From assembly GCA_015680685.1 (NCBI GenBank), contig MNCI01004834.1:56978-120977 (forward strand): a stretch of DNA of 64,000 nucleotides. Direction: 5' to 3'. This document shows positions 26,952 to 39,082 of this stretch, in pieces; the stretch's first letter is position 1, and each line of letters starts with the position of its first letter. Source of the DNA: Gnetum montanum (taxonomy: Eukaryota; Streptophyta; Gnetopsida; Gnetales; Gnetaceae). A model generated the notes under the pieces. That model ran no database searches and was not told where the DNA came from. It was given only the letters and a program-made list of their open reading frames with translations. The translations under genes and the position numbers were made by a program.

Positions 26952-27850
26952 CAAAACACCACCAAAAATTCATGTTTGTAACCTTCATTTTCCAACCTGA
27001 GGTAAGATTTCATTGTAGATGTAAGACTCATAGTCCAAAAGCTACAATCTTTCATACTTTGGCTTTTAGAGCTAAAAAATCTTAAAAGTCACTATTGCCT
27101 TACTTCCCAAGTTGAAAAAGGTACCGCATGTCTATATTTGGCTTGGGAAGACCAAAAATGCCTTGTGAATGGGAAAAATTGGTGTTTTCATCAGTTCTTG
27201 TAAGGGTATAGCCTCAACTACATTGGAGTCATCTACCTTGCCCGGCAAACCACCTGCCCCCCGTCCCCCCAAGTGTAGATGAAGTTGATGGGATTTTCCA
27301 TTTTCAACCTACTGTAGTCACCACAAAGACCCAACACCATGACCCAATGAAGATGAAATGTTGGAATTTTTGGGATTTTTCCATTCCTAGTTTCCTAACT
27401 CTAGTGTGGTCACCCCAAGTTTTCAAGGGGAATATAGTAGCAATGGATGCTACAGTAGAAATAGAATTATAGTATTAATTAGTGCTATAGTAGACATGAT
27501 ACTATAGTAGACAGGAAGGTCTATTTTGTTTCCAAAGATGACAGTGGCCAACGTAGTCACCACCAAGTCTTCAATGACCAACATAGACAACATTTTCCAC
27601 CAGGCACAACATTTCCCAATCGATTCCACTAGTTTCATAATTTCCAACTCTCTCCACATCTTTCATAATTTTTAGCATTCCCAACAACCTCAGCATAGTC
27701 CAACAAAGCTAGCATAGTGAGGATGGTGCCATTGTAGTTACAAAAGTCTATTTACTATTTTTAGTAAATAGATGGGTTTTGTGGCTACAATATATACCAA
27801 ACTTACTATAAATGGTAACTACATTGAAATTTAAAGATCGTTGCACCAAA
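26952..27850 (+). repeat. Truncated 3' LTR of Tat-1
   Basis: It aligns with 8379 to about 9060 and with 2291 onward. The first two bases are CA instead of TG. Homology ends at GATCGTTGCACC near 27850, where chromovirus-associated sequence starts. Confidence 0.65.
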
Positions 27851-28149
27851 CATGAAATTTAGCTTATAAAAGTTCAAATTTTAGTGTTTAAAATTGTTAT
27901 TTGGCCATTACCAAACATGAAAAAGCTTGATTTGAAGCCCAAAATTTGAGTATTCTATGAATGATTAAGAGTCTTTAAGATTAGTTCAGTCTTGATGGAA
28001 GGATCTAGAAAGAGAAAATTTATTCATAGTAGTTCTAACCTCTTCTACAATCAATTAACCACCCCTGAAAACTATAAAAATAATCATTGAAGCCAATGAA
28101 CAATCACCTTGCCTTGTCCCTTTAACCTACTACTGTCCAAAACCCAAAG

Positions 28150-28979
28150 AGTGAACTAGAAAATGATGAAGTCTTGAGTTAATGATCAAATGGATGCTCT
28201 TGAGCAACAAATTAATGAGATTAGTAGCATCCAAAAGGAACTCCATCAATCAAATCAAAGATTATATAAAAATATGCAAGATATGTTGAAAGAGATTAGG
28301 AAATTATCCCATAGTTTAAAAGGAAAATGATCAGCAGTTCAAGGGAAGATGGATTCCTTTGTAGATTTCATCAAACAATTAACTAATCATTTAACCTAAT
28401 TTTTCAATCAAAACTAATATCCACCCAGAGATCATAACCCAAGTCAATCTCCATCCAAAAATTATGAACAAGATCAATTTCCACCTAGGAATCATTAGCA
28501 AGACCAATCTCCACCTATTGGACATCAAGGTGTGGACATTCCATCACAAGGTCAAAGAGTAGAACATGAAGGAAAAGGTTATTGGGATTGGAAAAATTTA
28601 CTAAGGGAATACTTAACCTAGGTTCATGCTAAGAAGGTAAAACTTGATCATTATAATGAAGCCCCTAGATCTAGTGCCAAGGTGAAAAACTGGCTAAATA
28701 TTATGAAGAATTATTTTGACATGTTGAATTTATTGAGTTAAGAACATTTAAAGATATTTTCTTTGTACTTATGGAGACATGCAACAATATGATGGAATCA
28801 ATTGAGATCTTAAGAATTGATTACAAATTGGCTTAACTTTTGTTAAGATTTTGAACAAAAATTTCTACCAAATTTCTTTCTTTAGGAACATAATATGTGA
28901 TTCAACTCATTAATTTTGGGCCAGCAATCCTTCAATGATTACTACAAGGAGTTATATGACCTCTTTTAGTATGTATGAC
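28150..28979 (+). pseudogene. gag, 5' part, of the chromovirus-like element
   Basis: A readable N-terminal helix (MDALEQQINEISSIQKEL and on) is followed by Gln/Pro-rich repeats around 28430-28550, each containing a 'CCAAGTCAATCTCCA' or 'CAAGACCAATCTCCA' word. A decayed capsid region ends in YDLF at 28962. The reading continues after the Tat-2 insertion at 43689 with DEGKLASKFIGGLHAQLHSQ, a typical gypsy gag motif. Several stops and shifts. Confidence 0.6.
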
Positions 28980-29601
28980 ATTGGTGAAATACCATAAAAT
29001 TTTAGGACCCTCATGCTTCAACAAAGTCTGGGAATTTGGGCAAGGACTTCCACAAGTGTAGCGTCATAATGGTTTGGCAAGAAAGTGTAGGCACTAAGGA
29101 TAGACTATCTAGTCTGGCAAGTTTTCTATCTCTAGGGCTGACAGGCCCACTGGACTCTCTAGCTTGCCCAACTGGACAATTGACCTAGCTAACAATCTAC
29201 CCAGAGACCATGCTAGGAGTTGTCAAAAGTGTTTGGGATGAGCAAAATAGTTCGACACTTTTTCTAGTGAAGAAGTCTGATATGCTACACTATGTTGTGC
29301 AGTGTAGAAATCCTTGAAAGATAACCACTCGAGCATCCAAATGTGAATTGACAAAATTATTGCAAGACAAGTCAGGATTTAGCCAACACAAAGTGCTACG
29401 CTATGCTACACTCTGTAGTGTAGCACAGTGTAGCAAAGGTAGAGCAGAAAGGCCCATCTTGCCAAGTGATTCTAACAAGAAGAATGCACTTTGGCAAGGC
29501 TTCAACCTCCAAAACTCCCTGCCCCACTTAGCCCTCAGCCTTGAGTAAAGTTTCTTGCTAGAAAATGGTGGATTGAACAAGGAAGCAAGGTACACTGGCT
29601 A

Positions 29602-29639
29602 CTACACTGTGCTATGCTACATAGCGTAGCACAGTGTAG
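29602..29639. repeat. Long near-perfect palindrome in the Tat-2 LTR
   Basis: Left arm CTACACTGTGCTATGCT (29602-29618) and right arm AGCGTAGCACAGTGTAG (29623-29639) are reverse complements with one mismatch and a 4-base loop. Similar shorter dyads lie at about 29396-29433 and 29792-29821. The 3' LTR keeps weaker forms near 42440-42490 and 42640-42670. Confidence 0.8.
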
Positions 29640-30246
29640 CAATAATGCAAAAACAATAGAAGTGTTCCAAACATGAATTCAGCAAGTCTGAAGGCTTCCC
29701 AGCATGAAGGAAAAAAGTTGCAGTTATTTTCTTGACCAAGACTTAGACAAATGCTCTTCAGCTCCTACACAAATTTTTGTCAAGACCAGTGGCTACGCTA
29801 TGTAGCGTAGCACAGCATAGCAAGCAACTACTTATGCTACACCAATGTGCTCAATAGCGTGAGTAGTGCAACACTGGCATAGAAGCATCAAGACGTCTTC
29901 GGGTAGCTCTTGAACTTGTTGGCAACAATCTTTCTCACTCTGGCATTTCCTTGGCAAAATCAACAATTTTACTTCATTTTCCATACCCCTAGTCAACTCC
30001 CAAAAAATTGTTCCTACGCTTGACCCTACTTATAAGAGCATGGAAGATGTAGTCCTAGAGCATAGGCTCCATTTTGCTTACATTATTAGCACACTAGATT
30101 TCGGCACATGTAGTTTCGACGGTATGGTCACAGCGTAACAAAGTTCACATCCAGCATCGCACACCTACACGATATGGACATGTTAGCACCTTGTGGGGCC
30201 CAGGACACACGGCATCCAGACCATGTTTCTCTCCTACCCCTGGCCT

Positions 30247-30254
30247 TATAAATA
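30247..30254 (+). promoter_or_regulatory. TATA box of the Tat-2 5' LTR
   Basis: TATAAATA, matched at 43095-43102 in the 3' LTR. It lies about 580 bp before the LTR end, so R and U5 would be long. Confidence 0.65.
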
Positions 30255-30838
30255 CCTTGGCAAACAATGCTCAGGGGGTTGGCTTTTTGGTGCAATTGGC
30301 TTTTAAGTTAGCTTTCGAAGAGCATAGTTGGCATTTTTGAGCATTCTGGTTACCTTTGAGTTCTCTAGTTGGCTCCAAACATCCCTTTGTGAGTCGAGCA
30401 TTTTGGCATCTTAGCAAAGAGAGTAGCAAGTAGAAGACCTGTGACTATACTATTTAGTGTAAGCAGTGTCTCTCCAGTGTGGCATAACCTATTGTACACC
30501 TTTCAACAAGGCAAAGGATCAAATCCATGACCTTTGGGGCGGTGCACTTTCTCACCCAAATCTGTTTTGCTATTTGCTCACTGTCATCCTATTTTGCACT
30601 ATTTTCATTACCTTGTATTTATTAATCATTGATTTATTTTGCACGTATCATTTCTAATACAAACGTTTACAAAAGATTAAGATACACCTATTAAGTTCTT
30701 GTCTGATTGACCAGACCGTTCAGGGTGCCCTATTTCCATTTCTCTCCAGCACAGCCCTTGCATGAATCTGGGGTTAAACTGTTCATTCGATAACCTCTCA
30801 ATGTTCCATCCACCAATGTTTTCAATCGCTACAGTTTT

Positions 30839-30857
30839 TGGCGCTAGAAGAAGAACC
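30839..30857 (+). promoter_or_regulatory. tRNA primer-binding site of Tat-2
   Basis: TGGCGCTAGAAGAAGAACC starts five bases after the LTR end and begins with the TGG that pairs with the CCA end of a tRNA. Tat-1 has a decayed version. The tRNA is not identified. Confidence 0.7.
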
Positions 30858-31499
30858 TTTTGGTGTCCTTTCTGCATATTACGGGTAGTCCTGCATGCTC
30901 TCTGTACCCTGTCACATACTAGTGTAAACATGACACCCTTTTGTGATTATTTATGCATTGTGTGGTGTAGACTGGTCACGATGATGATTCATTTGGAACC
31001 CGGAAGGACAAAAAGCCTCTGATCGCCTATTGATTTTTGTGTTTCTCATTTGTGACTTCTCCTTTTATCATGCAAAATTATTCCGCCAACAACCGCTATT
31101 TCCACCTCAAGCCTGTAGGCTCCTTTCTCGGCTTAAAGCACCATAGGTGTCGAGCGGCCACCTAGCCTAGTGCTAGCACCATGCTAGTCTCTTAGAATCT
31201 GACATCTATCACTTGAGTTCTTGGCACAAGATGCAAAGAATTACAACTTCCTCTAAGCAAAGATCCAGGAAAATCTACCCCTAGATCACCAAGAACTCAA
31301 GGAAAAATGCAACTTCAAGTTCCTTCATCAAAATGGGAGGGAATTTATCCCTACCCTTGATGTTACCATCTCCTTGGTGGAAACATATCAGTGGATCTTA
31401 GACTAGCTGATGCGAGTCAGTAAGTCTAGGAAATGAGATACAATATCTCATTATGATGAGGCGTTCTAGGATGGACAGGAAGACCTGGACTCCCAATCC

Positions 31500-33480
31500 A
31501 AGGGTGGTGGCCAGACTTACCCTGCTACCATCCCTCCCACCATGGTCTTCAAGTCCAACCTACTTTTTGCATCAGCCCCCTTTGTGATTACCACGACTCT
31601 GCCACAATCTACATTTTCATCAGCCATGGGTAGCCATTCTACACCCTCAGTGTACCAACATGCTCCTCCCTCAGTTTCATTCTCATGCACTCTCCCTCCT
31701 CATTTTGTCCCATCCTTGTACCAAGCGTCAATCACAGCTATGTTTCCCTACGTGCATACTGCGCCTACTTCACAGCTACATGGAGTCTCCACTCCTATTC
31801 CATCACCTACACCTATTCCACCATTAGCAGCAGGCCCAACCCCAACCACATGATGGACCCTAGCCACTTCACTCCCTATTTCGCAATCCTTCCAAATGCC
31901 AGATTACCCTTACCACCAAGCATACCAAGTCTCGAAGGTGTCACAACCAAGTGTGAGACTGTGGCCCATCCCATTGTTCATGAAAATGACTAACCCTACA
32001 GCACCACCAATGGTCGCCACTCCAACAACACCACCCACTGGGTGGTGGACCTCACAGGTAACACCCTTTGCAAGGGCAGCCCCAACGGCACCCCCTATGA
32101 GCCAGGTCATTGTCCTTACTACGCCACCAACAATGGTTGCCCCTGCAACCCCACAACCATTTACGTTGTCTTTGGGTCTAGACCAAGCATTCCAACTTAT
32201 CCAGACCCTCACTGAAGAGATTAAATGTCTCAAAGCCATCGGTTCTGATACAGTGTAGGTCATGGATTTCTACCATGATGATCCCATCAGCCTGGTCGTT
32301 CCCATGCTTACGTTACCCCCTAGGATGCCACTCCCCTAATTCACAAAATACAATGGGGAGGGCAATCCTAACATGCATTTAGTCACATTTAGATCTGAAT
32401 ATTTGTTGTTGCAGTAGTGGCTGCACAATATTATTTGTGTCTTTGCTATGTCTCTGATGAGCAAAGCTTTAAACTGGTACCGCATGCTCCCACGCACCTC
32501 CATCTCAACACTATAGGAGCTGCTGACCTAGTTTGTGACTCACTTTAAGTATAACTTGAAGCCCAAAGTCATGCTGGATCAATTGATGGGCATTAAGTAA
32601 GACCCGTTGGAGTCAGTGCAAAAGTTTATATAGCAATGGAGTGCTACCTTGAATGAGATTCGTGAGCCTATCATGGAAGCCCATTTGCTGGCTATCTTCA
32701 AGGGGGTGGTAAATGATTTCATCAAATCCAAGCTATACTACCTAGCCCCATGCTCTCTTAGTCAATCTTTTGCCCAGACGAAGAGCATCCAAGATGCGGT
32801 TGAAGCCAGTAAAGACCTGGCCTATGTTGCGTACAAAAATGCATATACCAAAAAAGACAAAGAAAAGGGCAAAGCTGCAATTGCCACGGTGGCCACCGTG
32901 GCAAACGAGGCAAAGCCTAATAGCAACAATAACAAAAAGGTGGTCACAATGCCAACTAATCCCACACTTAGCTCAAGTAATGCTGCCCAACCCTCCACAT
33001 CGACACCAGAGGAATCAATCCCACCCAGACCCAACTTAAAGCATAAAGATTACTCCAAGTACACCCCTCTACCCATCAAGCCTTCAAAACTCCTGAAGCA
33101 ACTATTGGAGGCTAGGTATATTCAACATAAATGGATGTTGGAGGAGGCGACCAAACGACATCAACAGTATTGCAAACTCCTTAGGAACCCCTCCCTGGCT
33201 ATGTCCAATGAGCCGCCAGTTCCTAAGAACTTCAAGTTGGAGCATTTTTGTGACTACCATCAGCTTTGTGATCACGACACAAATTATTGTCTAGCATCAA
33301 AAGATGACATCTAGCAGATGATTGATCAGGGGAAGTTGGTTCTAGATGAAAGCAACCCTGTCCACCCTGAAAATCAATCCATGCACATCTATAAGGACCT
33401 CCTCAATGCTAATAATGTGAGGTACATTATCAACACGATTAGCATAGACAATAACCCAGAACTACCACAGTAGTTGTTTG
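31500..33480 (+). pseudogene. gag of Tat-2
   Basis: A Pro/Ser/Thr-rich N-terminal part (about 31500-32170) is followed by a short helix (QAFQLIQTLTEEIKCLKA), DFYHDDPISL, a capsid-like region, then the long open stretch 32649-33314. That stretch holds HLLAIFKGVVNDFIKS, a Lys/Ala-rich linker and FCDYHQLCDHDTNYC, the Cys/His motif typical of Tat gag proteins, with both Cys and His kept. Stops are few (for example near 32258, 32338, 32514, 32599). It aligns block by block with Tat-1 gag. It would have formed the particle and bound RNA. Confidence 0.8.
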
Positions 33481-34880
33481 TGGTTCATGTGCCTCAACAT
33501 AGCGTAGTAACACCAACAATGGCAAAAAATACGCCACAACAACCATTCATCCTCAAGTTTCCCCCTTAGACATCTGCCCTTGCACCCTTCATATCTAAAA
33601 TTACATCATTGCCCACACTAACACCAGAAGCACCGTTTGCCATTAGGGGGCCAAAACACTCAATTGCCCCCATCACATAGAGCCAATCTAAGAAAGCATC
33701 ACAACCTTCCTGTTCAAAGAAATGAGAAGAGTGTTTGACGGATGAAACAACCAAGGAACTTATTGCCCTAGGTCCTCCTAAGCCTAACCCCCTGTCCTCC
33801 ATGTCTACACCCTCCTCATCATCAACAGTTGACATCACTACGTGCACACAGTCATCGCCATCCCACCCAAAAGGGTCTAGCCCCAAACCTAAAATTGCTC
33901 CTCTTCAAGAAATTTGTCTTCTAGGACAAATGGAGGAAGAGAAGGGCAGCACACTACAAGAAATTAAATAGGACCTTCTAAATGCCCTTACTCAAGTCAA
34001 ACAGGCTCTGAAACAAAAGAATGCAACCTTGAGCCTGTACGAGTTGGTAATGACCTCCATTGCACACCGTGAGGCCTTGGTTCACATGTTAATATTCATA
34101 TCGATTGAAAAAAATATGCTAATAGAGGAGAAAGCAATCCATGAGGTCATGCTTCCTTCTACACTCAAAGAACTATGGCCAGCTCAATTGACATTCCGTG
34201 ACAAGTCCATCAAGGATGACCTTGAGAAGGACCAGGCCACAACATCACCCCTATTCATCATAATTTGGGTCAGTCATCATAGGATCCGAAGAGTACATGT
34301 TGATGATGGGGCTGCTACAAATGTCATCCCATTTCCTATAGTGGACACACTAAGTTTGGTGGATCAAATCAAACCCACGACAACCTCATGTCTGAAATAG
34401 TTCAATGGAGCGCGAGTGGTGGTAAAGGGGACTGTCCACATTAACTTTATGGCGGGGAACTAGTTCCCCACAAGTGCAACATTCATTGTGGTAGAAGAGA
34501 TGTCTGGGTTTAACCTGATCTTCAGGAGGTCATGGTTATCCCAACTCAGGGTCATCTCTTCACCCATACATCAAGAAATCCACCTATCTTACACAGGCAG
34601 GGAGGTGGTGATCTATGGTGACGAAGTGGCCACCCAAGTAATAAACAATGTCAACATGGAGTAAGGTTCAAAAGTAATAACCTCTGAGAATGAGGTGCCT
34701 ATCTCCACTGAAGCTACTTGTTTGGAAAATGAGCTAGCCTAAAAAGCCAGCTTAGAAAACAAAACTATGTGGTCTGAATTACCTTTTCAAGCGGTAGATA
34801 ATGATATAGAAGAATACTGCAACAAAGCCCCTTGGCCTTACGCATCACTGAGCCCATGATGGGTTAGAAAGTAGCTATGA
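33481..34880 (+). pseudogene. Linker and aspartic protease of Tat-2
   Basis: A low-complexity Pro/Ser linker is followed at about 34180 by LTFRDKSIKDDLEKD, then RVHVDDGAATNVIPF at about 34287-34332. That is the retropepsin active-site loop, with DDGAA where DxGSS is common. The flap and strand region carries a GAGGTCATGGTTATCC (R-S-W-L) block near 34525, then PIHQEIHLSYTGREV. The frame ends in an acidic tail about 34640-34860. After that no RT follows, unlike an autonomous element. It would have cleaved the gag polyprotein. Confidence 0.75.
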
Positions 34881-35355
34881 AAATGATCGTTACTTGCGTA
34901 GCGTAACTACTCCACTACTTCTGACACAATTAACGCTTATCATACGTTTGTTCTTTGTTTGCTTCATATTCGTTTGTTTATGCTAAGTGTTTGCCTCATT
35001 CTTTAAACCATTCACATCACATCCACTGTTTACATCACAGTACAGCCCGCTAAGGCCTAAAATTGGAAAAAATTTTCTTTACCATCATGCAATGGCCCAA
35101 AATGGCCTAAAACTAGTGACGATACGAAATGGCCTGAAACTATTGTTATGGCCCGAAATGGCCTAAAAATAAAACGAGATGCTCCAAGGGAGTTTAATTA
35201 ATAAAAAAAGATAAAGAATAAAATAAAAATAAATACAAAACATAAGACAAAATGAAATAAATCTCTTCATATTCCATCTCTTTCATTCAAAATATTGATT
35301 AATAATGTTTACAACATTTTTTGTGAGAATCCAAATAAAATTCTCGGCTGCTACG
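34881..35355. other. Tat-2 spacer with boundary motifs
   Basis: AT-rich DNA with four or five copies of a GGCC(T/C)(A/G)AAA motif at 35041-35170, in the same position after protease as in Tat-1. No gene seen. Confidence 0.45.
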
Positions 35356-36834
35356 CTATGACCCTTCGCCTGCACCATCGCCCCCTGCCTCATTAGATCC
35401 TATGTTTTCATCTAGATTCCGTACCATAGGAAAAATGAAATAGTTAGTTAAAGCTACAATAAGAACTTGAATAAAATAAATTATCACAACACCAAAAAAT
35501 GACTGACCCAAGATGGCCCCACATCTATTTCGGGGGGTATTCGATCCATGCCTACTACAAGATGTTGCAAGATCTCCTCCTCTATAATCTCAGCCTAATT
35601 CCTATCTCCCAGGTTAGCGCTTGCTGCAACTTTCTCCTTTTCTATGGTTACCCATCCGGTGGTCCTGGAGAAAAGGTGGCAATGGTAGTCTCACTCGCAG
35701 GAAAGGTCATTTCCATTTTGGGAGATTCACTAACTTTCACCTATTGCATAAACTTGTCATAAGCCCCAGAAGTGCCAATAATGTCAAGGAATACCTCGTA
35801 AGTATAAAAATTGATAGAGGCATCTCGATATTGTTTACGGTAGGTGGCACGTTCTAGTTTATACATGTGTTTATGATTTTTCTATGCCTGCCCCCACTCA
35901 TAAAATTTTGCACTGTAGTCCTTCCAGTCTTGGTTCTTCTAGGCTAGCAGGTCCATTTTCATGTGCTTTTTTATTATTTCGTGAGTGGCCTCATTGTTGC
36001 ATCACATGGCCATCCAATACCTTAGGTAGTCGATGAAAGCCATGTGGCAACTGCCATCGTTAGTGTCTCAGGCCAACAGGAATTCATTCCTGGATTGGAG
36101 ATCTCCCACCTCAGTAGTCAGATTGGCCTTCTCCCTCTCAAACCTCTATACCCATTTCGAGAGGTCTTCATTCACACACCTACATTCCCACAAGGAGCAT
36201 GAGGAGTACAACGCACATTGGCTTACTTCGTCGTATATGCGACGAAGTACTTCAGTCACCTGCAGTGAAAATTTGGGCACGACGTCAACCTCAATCGCTT
36301 ACTTAGGGTCCCACTTAAGGCGAGAGGCTACCAACTACACATAGAAAGGCATTAGTCACAGTGGCATAGTGAAGCAACAACAATTTAGACAGTTTAGTGT
36401 AGCAACTTTAACTTACCCTCTTCTAGGTCGATTTGCTTCAGACGATCAATCATGTCGTCAACCACCCCCTCCATGAAAGTAAATTTGTCAGGGGTCTTAG
36501 TCCATGGTCGCAGGTGGATCAAGGAAGGGCCAGGGGTATCAATAATGGTGTCTGTTACACAGTAAAACGTGTTAGCCATAGTGGAGAGGAACACGATAAA
36601 GCTGATGAACAACATAAATGACAATGTAAAGCTCCTACCCAGTAAACCCTCAAGGGTGATAGTGGGGGGGCCACCCATCGGCACATTGTCAAATATGCTG
36701 TCAAACTTACCACCATCAAAATGGAGCCCCTCTCCTTCCAGCTAACCTAACAACATAGCAGCGTCCTCACTGATCATGTGCCCCTTCGATACCGAACTAT
36801 TCTCCACAAAAGGGTCATTAGCAGGGGCCTCTTC

Positions 36835-37085
36835 CTAAGTGCCAAGAGCCTCTTCCTCATTAGCTAGGCCTCTTTCTTCATCGGTAGGGTCCTCCTCTTC
36901 ATCGATAGTGGCCTCCTCTTCATTGGCAGGGACTTCTTCCTCACCAACTGAGGCCCTTTCTTCTACAACAAGGGCCCCTTCTTCATCAGCCAGGGCCCTT
37001 TCCTCTATGGCCAGAGCCTCTTCGTTTTCACCAGTCACCCCTATTTTAGGGGCTACCACCTCTTCTTCCCCTTCTTCATCTACTT
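36835..37085 (-). repeat. Acidic degenerate repeat inside the antisense gene
   Basis: About ten short units of the kind ALxxEExxxxDEE/ANEEE give a stretch of roughly 80 residues that is more than one third Glu/Asp. The repeat is seen at DNA level as recurring TCTTCCTCATxxGCxAGG words. Tat-1 has a shorter Glu-rich stretch at the same place (about 15560-15690). Confidence 0.7.
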
Positions 37086-38631
37086 CCTCTGCTAGTAAAA
37101 CATGGTTACAGTAGGCAAGATATACTAACTTGGAACAAAAGCTACTCTATGTAACGCTATCTAGCGTAGCACAACATAGTAAGCATTATCCAAGAAAAAA
37201 ATACTTACCAATTGGAGGCTGCACTCTGTGAAGTTTCAGCCACAACTTCTTCTCTCTTTCCTCATTTGTGCGGGGAGGTTCCTTGGCTGGAAGAGATCTC
37301 TTGTGTTACAACTTAGTTGTCATCATCTCTGCAATGAGGCACTCTTCCCTTGTCACACTACCGATGGTAATGGGGGGTTCCTCTTCCATGTTGTCCTAGG
37401 CACAAAAGTTGCATGCCACTCGATCCCTAGTCATTATTGAAAATTATTCCCCAATATCTTCTGGGGGGTCTTGAGATCAAGTGGTACGGAAGGCTTGGCA
37501 AATCCATGAATTGGAAATCTGGTTACGATCTTGTAGTATCCAAACCCCATTCTCGCGAACTACCAAGAATTCTGCAAAACATTATAGGCAAGCTATAAAG
37601 AAGGAATGATGCATGTTAAAATAGGACTCAAGCTTCCCGCAAAGCTTGACCATTTTAGCCTGCAAGCCTTTGCAAACGTATTTGGCCTAATTGTAGCGAG
37701 TCCCCTCTTTCATGATGTCCCTTATTATCCAAGCCTGCTCAATTTCAAGGATTTTTCCTTGGGAGAGTAGCTTGGGGAAGGCATGGGCACAGAAGATAGG
37801 GTAAATCGTTTTAGCCATCCATAGCCTAACCTTCTCAATGTAGATCCCCTTTCAGTCCTTTACTACCCCTAGCCACTCCTCAATGTCCACCTAATGATTT
37901 GCATCTTTCTTGGTTTTTTCTCCTATGGGGAGACCATCAGAAGGGACACCGAAAAGATCCGCAAATAATTGGTCATTGATTTCAAACACCACTCGCACAC
38001 CGTGAACATGTGTGTGGAAGCTGTTCGCTTTTTCGAAGGAGTTAACTAGGGAAAGCATTTCAGCAGGCGAGATGTTCAGGTTGACGGCCAAAAATAAGTT
38101 CATGAGCCCATCCTCCTGAAGGTTGTGGACAAGCATGGTTGGGGCCCCATTGCAGAGCCAATGCTAGGTCTCCTCCACCTCCTTGTACTTGAAAAAGAGA
38201 TTAGTTTCATTGCGCCTGGAGGTGATCATAGTCACCTCTTGGGATTTTCTCACCACTGAAATAGTTTGCAAAATAAAAGAAAAAAGTTAGCAAAAAAATA
38301 AACATCACTTGAACATGTAACAATGAATTCACAGTTTAGCATACTAGGTTTAAATGGCATGGGAAATGATGGAAGATCCACCAACACGTCTTTAACGGTG
38401 AGTGGCCTGAGGGATGCCCATTCCCTATCCAACCAACTGACTTCTTTACACTTCCCATAAAATTGGGAATACCAGGTCAGATAGGTTCTGAACTCACCCC
38501 CAAATTCGCCTATTACGTCGGCATGCACATTCCCAATAGAGAAAAACTCTTGCAGGGCCATCTGTGTCAATGCCAAGGCATTTGTATCACCATGTAGACC
38601 ACTCCTGTTAATAAGAAGCCTGGCAACACAA

Positions 38632-38652
38632 AATATATATATATATATATAC
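38632..38652. repeat. AT dinucleotide microsatellite
   Basis: About ten AT units, lying just upstream of the splice acceptor (38620) of the third exon of the antisense gene. Confidence 0.85.
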
Positions 38653-39047
38653 ACTGTTGATACCTGTGTCTAGCATAGCATGGATTACACAATGTGATAA
38701 AATACCTTCATAGAACTCACCTGCTGGCATAATAAACGATTTCAAGTTGGTTTTGAAAGCAGGTGTCCATGTGATGGGTAATGAATAACGTGTTGTATAA
38801 GTGATAGCACTTATAATCAGGCATCTCCTAGATCCAACTTAGGTGTCTCAAGCCTTTTGGATGCTGGTTGGAACCTTCTATCCTATCACCCCTAATTGAC
38901 CCATTAGTTAAAAATTTCAGAATGCCTCAGTTTTCCCTAGGCAATAGGGTTTCTTTGATTACAGCTGCTATCTCTGCTAATAAGTGTGACCAAACAATCA
39001 CACTAAAATGGCGACGGAGGAACTATAGGAAGTCCTGTGTGCCTTCC

Positions 39048-39082
39048 NNNNNNNNNNNNNNNCCCCCCCCCCCCCCCCCCCC
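39048..39082. other. Assembly gap (15 N) followed by 20 C
   Basis: Fifteen unknown bases at 39048-39062 next to an uninterrupted C run at 39063-39082. It interrupts exon 2 of the antisense gene. The C run is unlike anything else in the window and is suspect as sequence. Confidence 0.95.

Larger units (their letters stand above)
8379..27850 (+). mobile_element. Tat-1: long Tat-lineage Ty3/gypsy retrotransposon, decayed
   Basis: Order on the plus strand: LTR (8379), primer site (9826), gag, protease, antisense gene (14100-17864, minus), palindrome-rich spacer, RT, two RNase H domains, integrase, 3' UTR, truncated 3' LTR (26952-27850). The second, archaeal-type RNase H is a known hallmark of the Tat lineage. 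The 3' LTR stops after about 900 bp, where chromovirus DNA begins, so no target duplication can be tested. All sense frames contain several stops. The 9 kb between protease and RT may be original or may mark a composite of two relatives; the shared LTR family at both ends favours one element. Confidence 0.7.
28985..30833 (+). repeat. 5' LTR of Tat-2
   Basis: It runs from TGAAATACCATA to CGCTACA, 1849 bp, and matches 41842-43683 end to end. A TATAAATA box lies at 30247-30254. The U3 part contains several long palindromes of the CTACGCTATGCTAC/GTAGCATAGCGTAG type. Confidence 0.9.

Noticed and set aside
31910-32263. 117-codon minus-strand frame opposite Tat-2 gag
   Set aside because: Shadow of the Pro/Thr-rich gag stretch; no match in Tat-1.
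36839-37114. Ser-rich plus-strand frame
   Set aside because: It is the complement of the acidic repeat of the antisense gene, whose blocks are conserved in Tat-1; the plus reading is a by-product.
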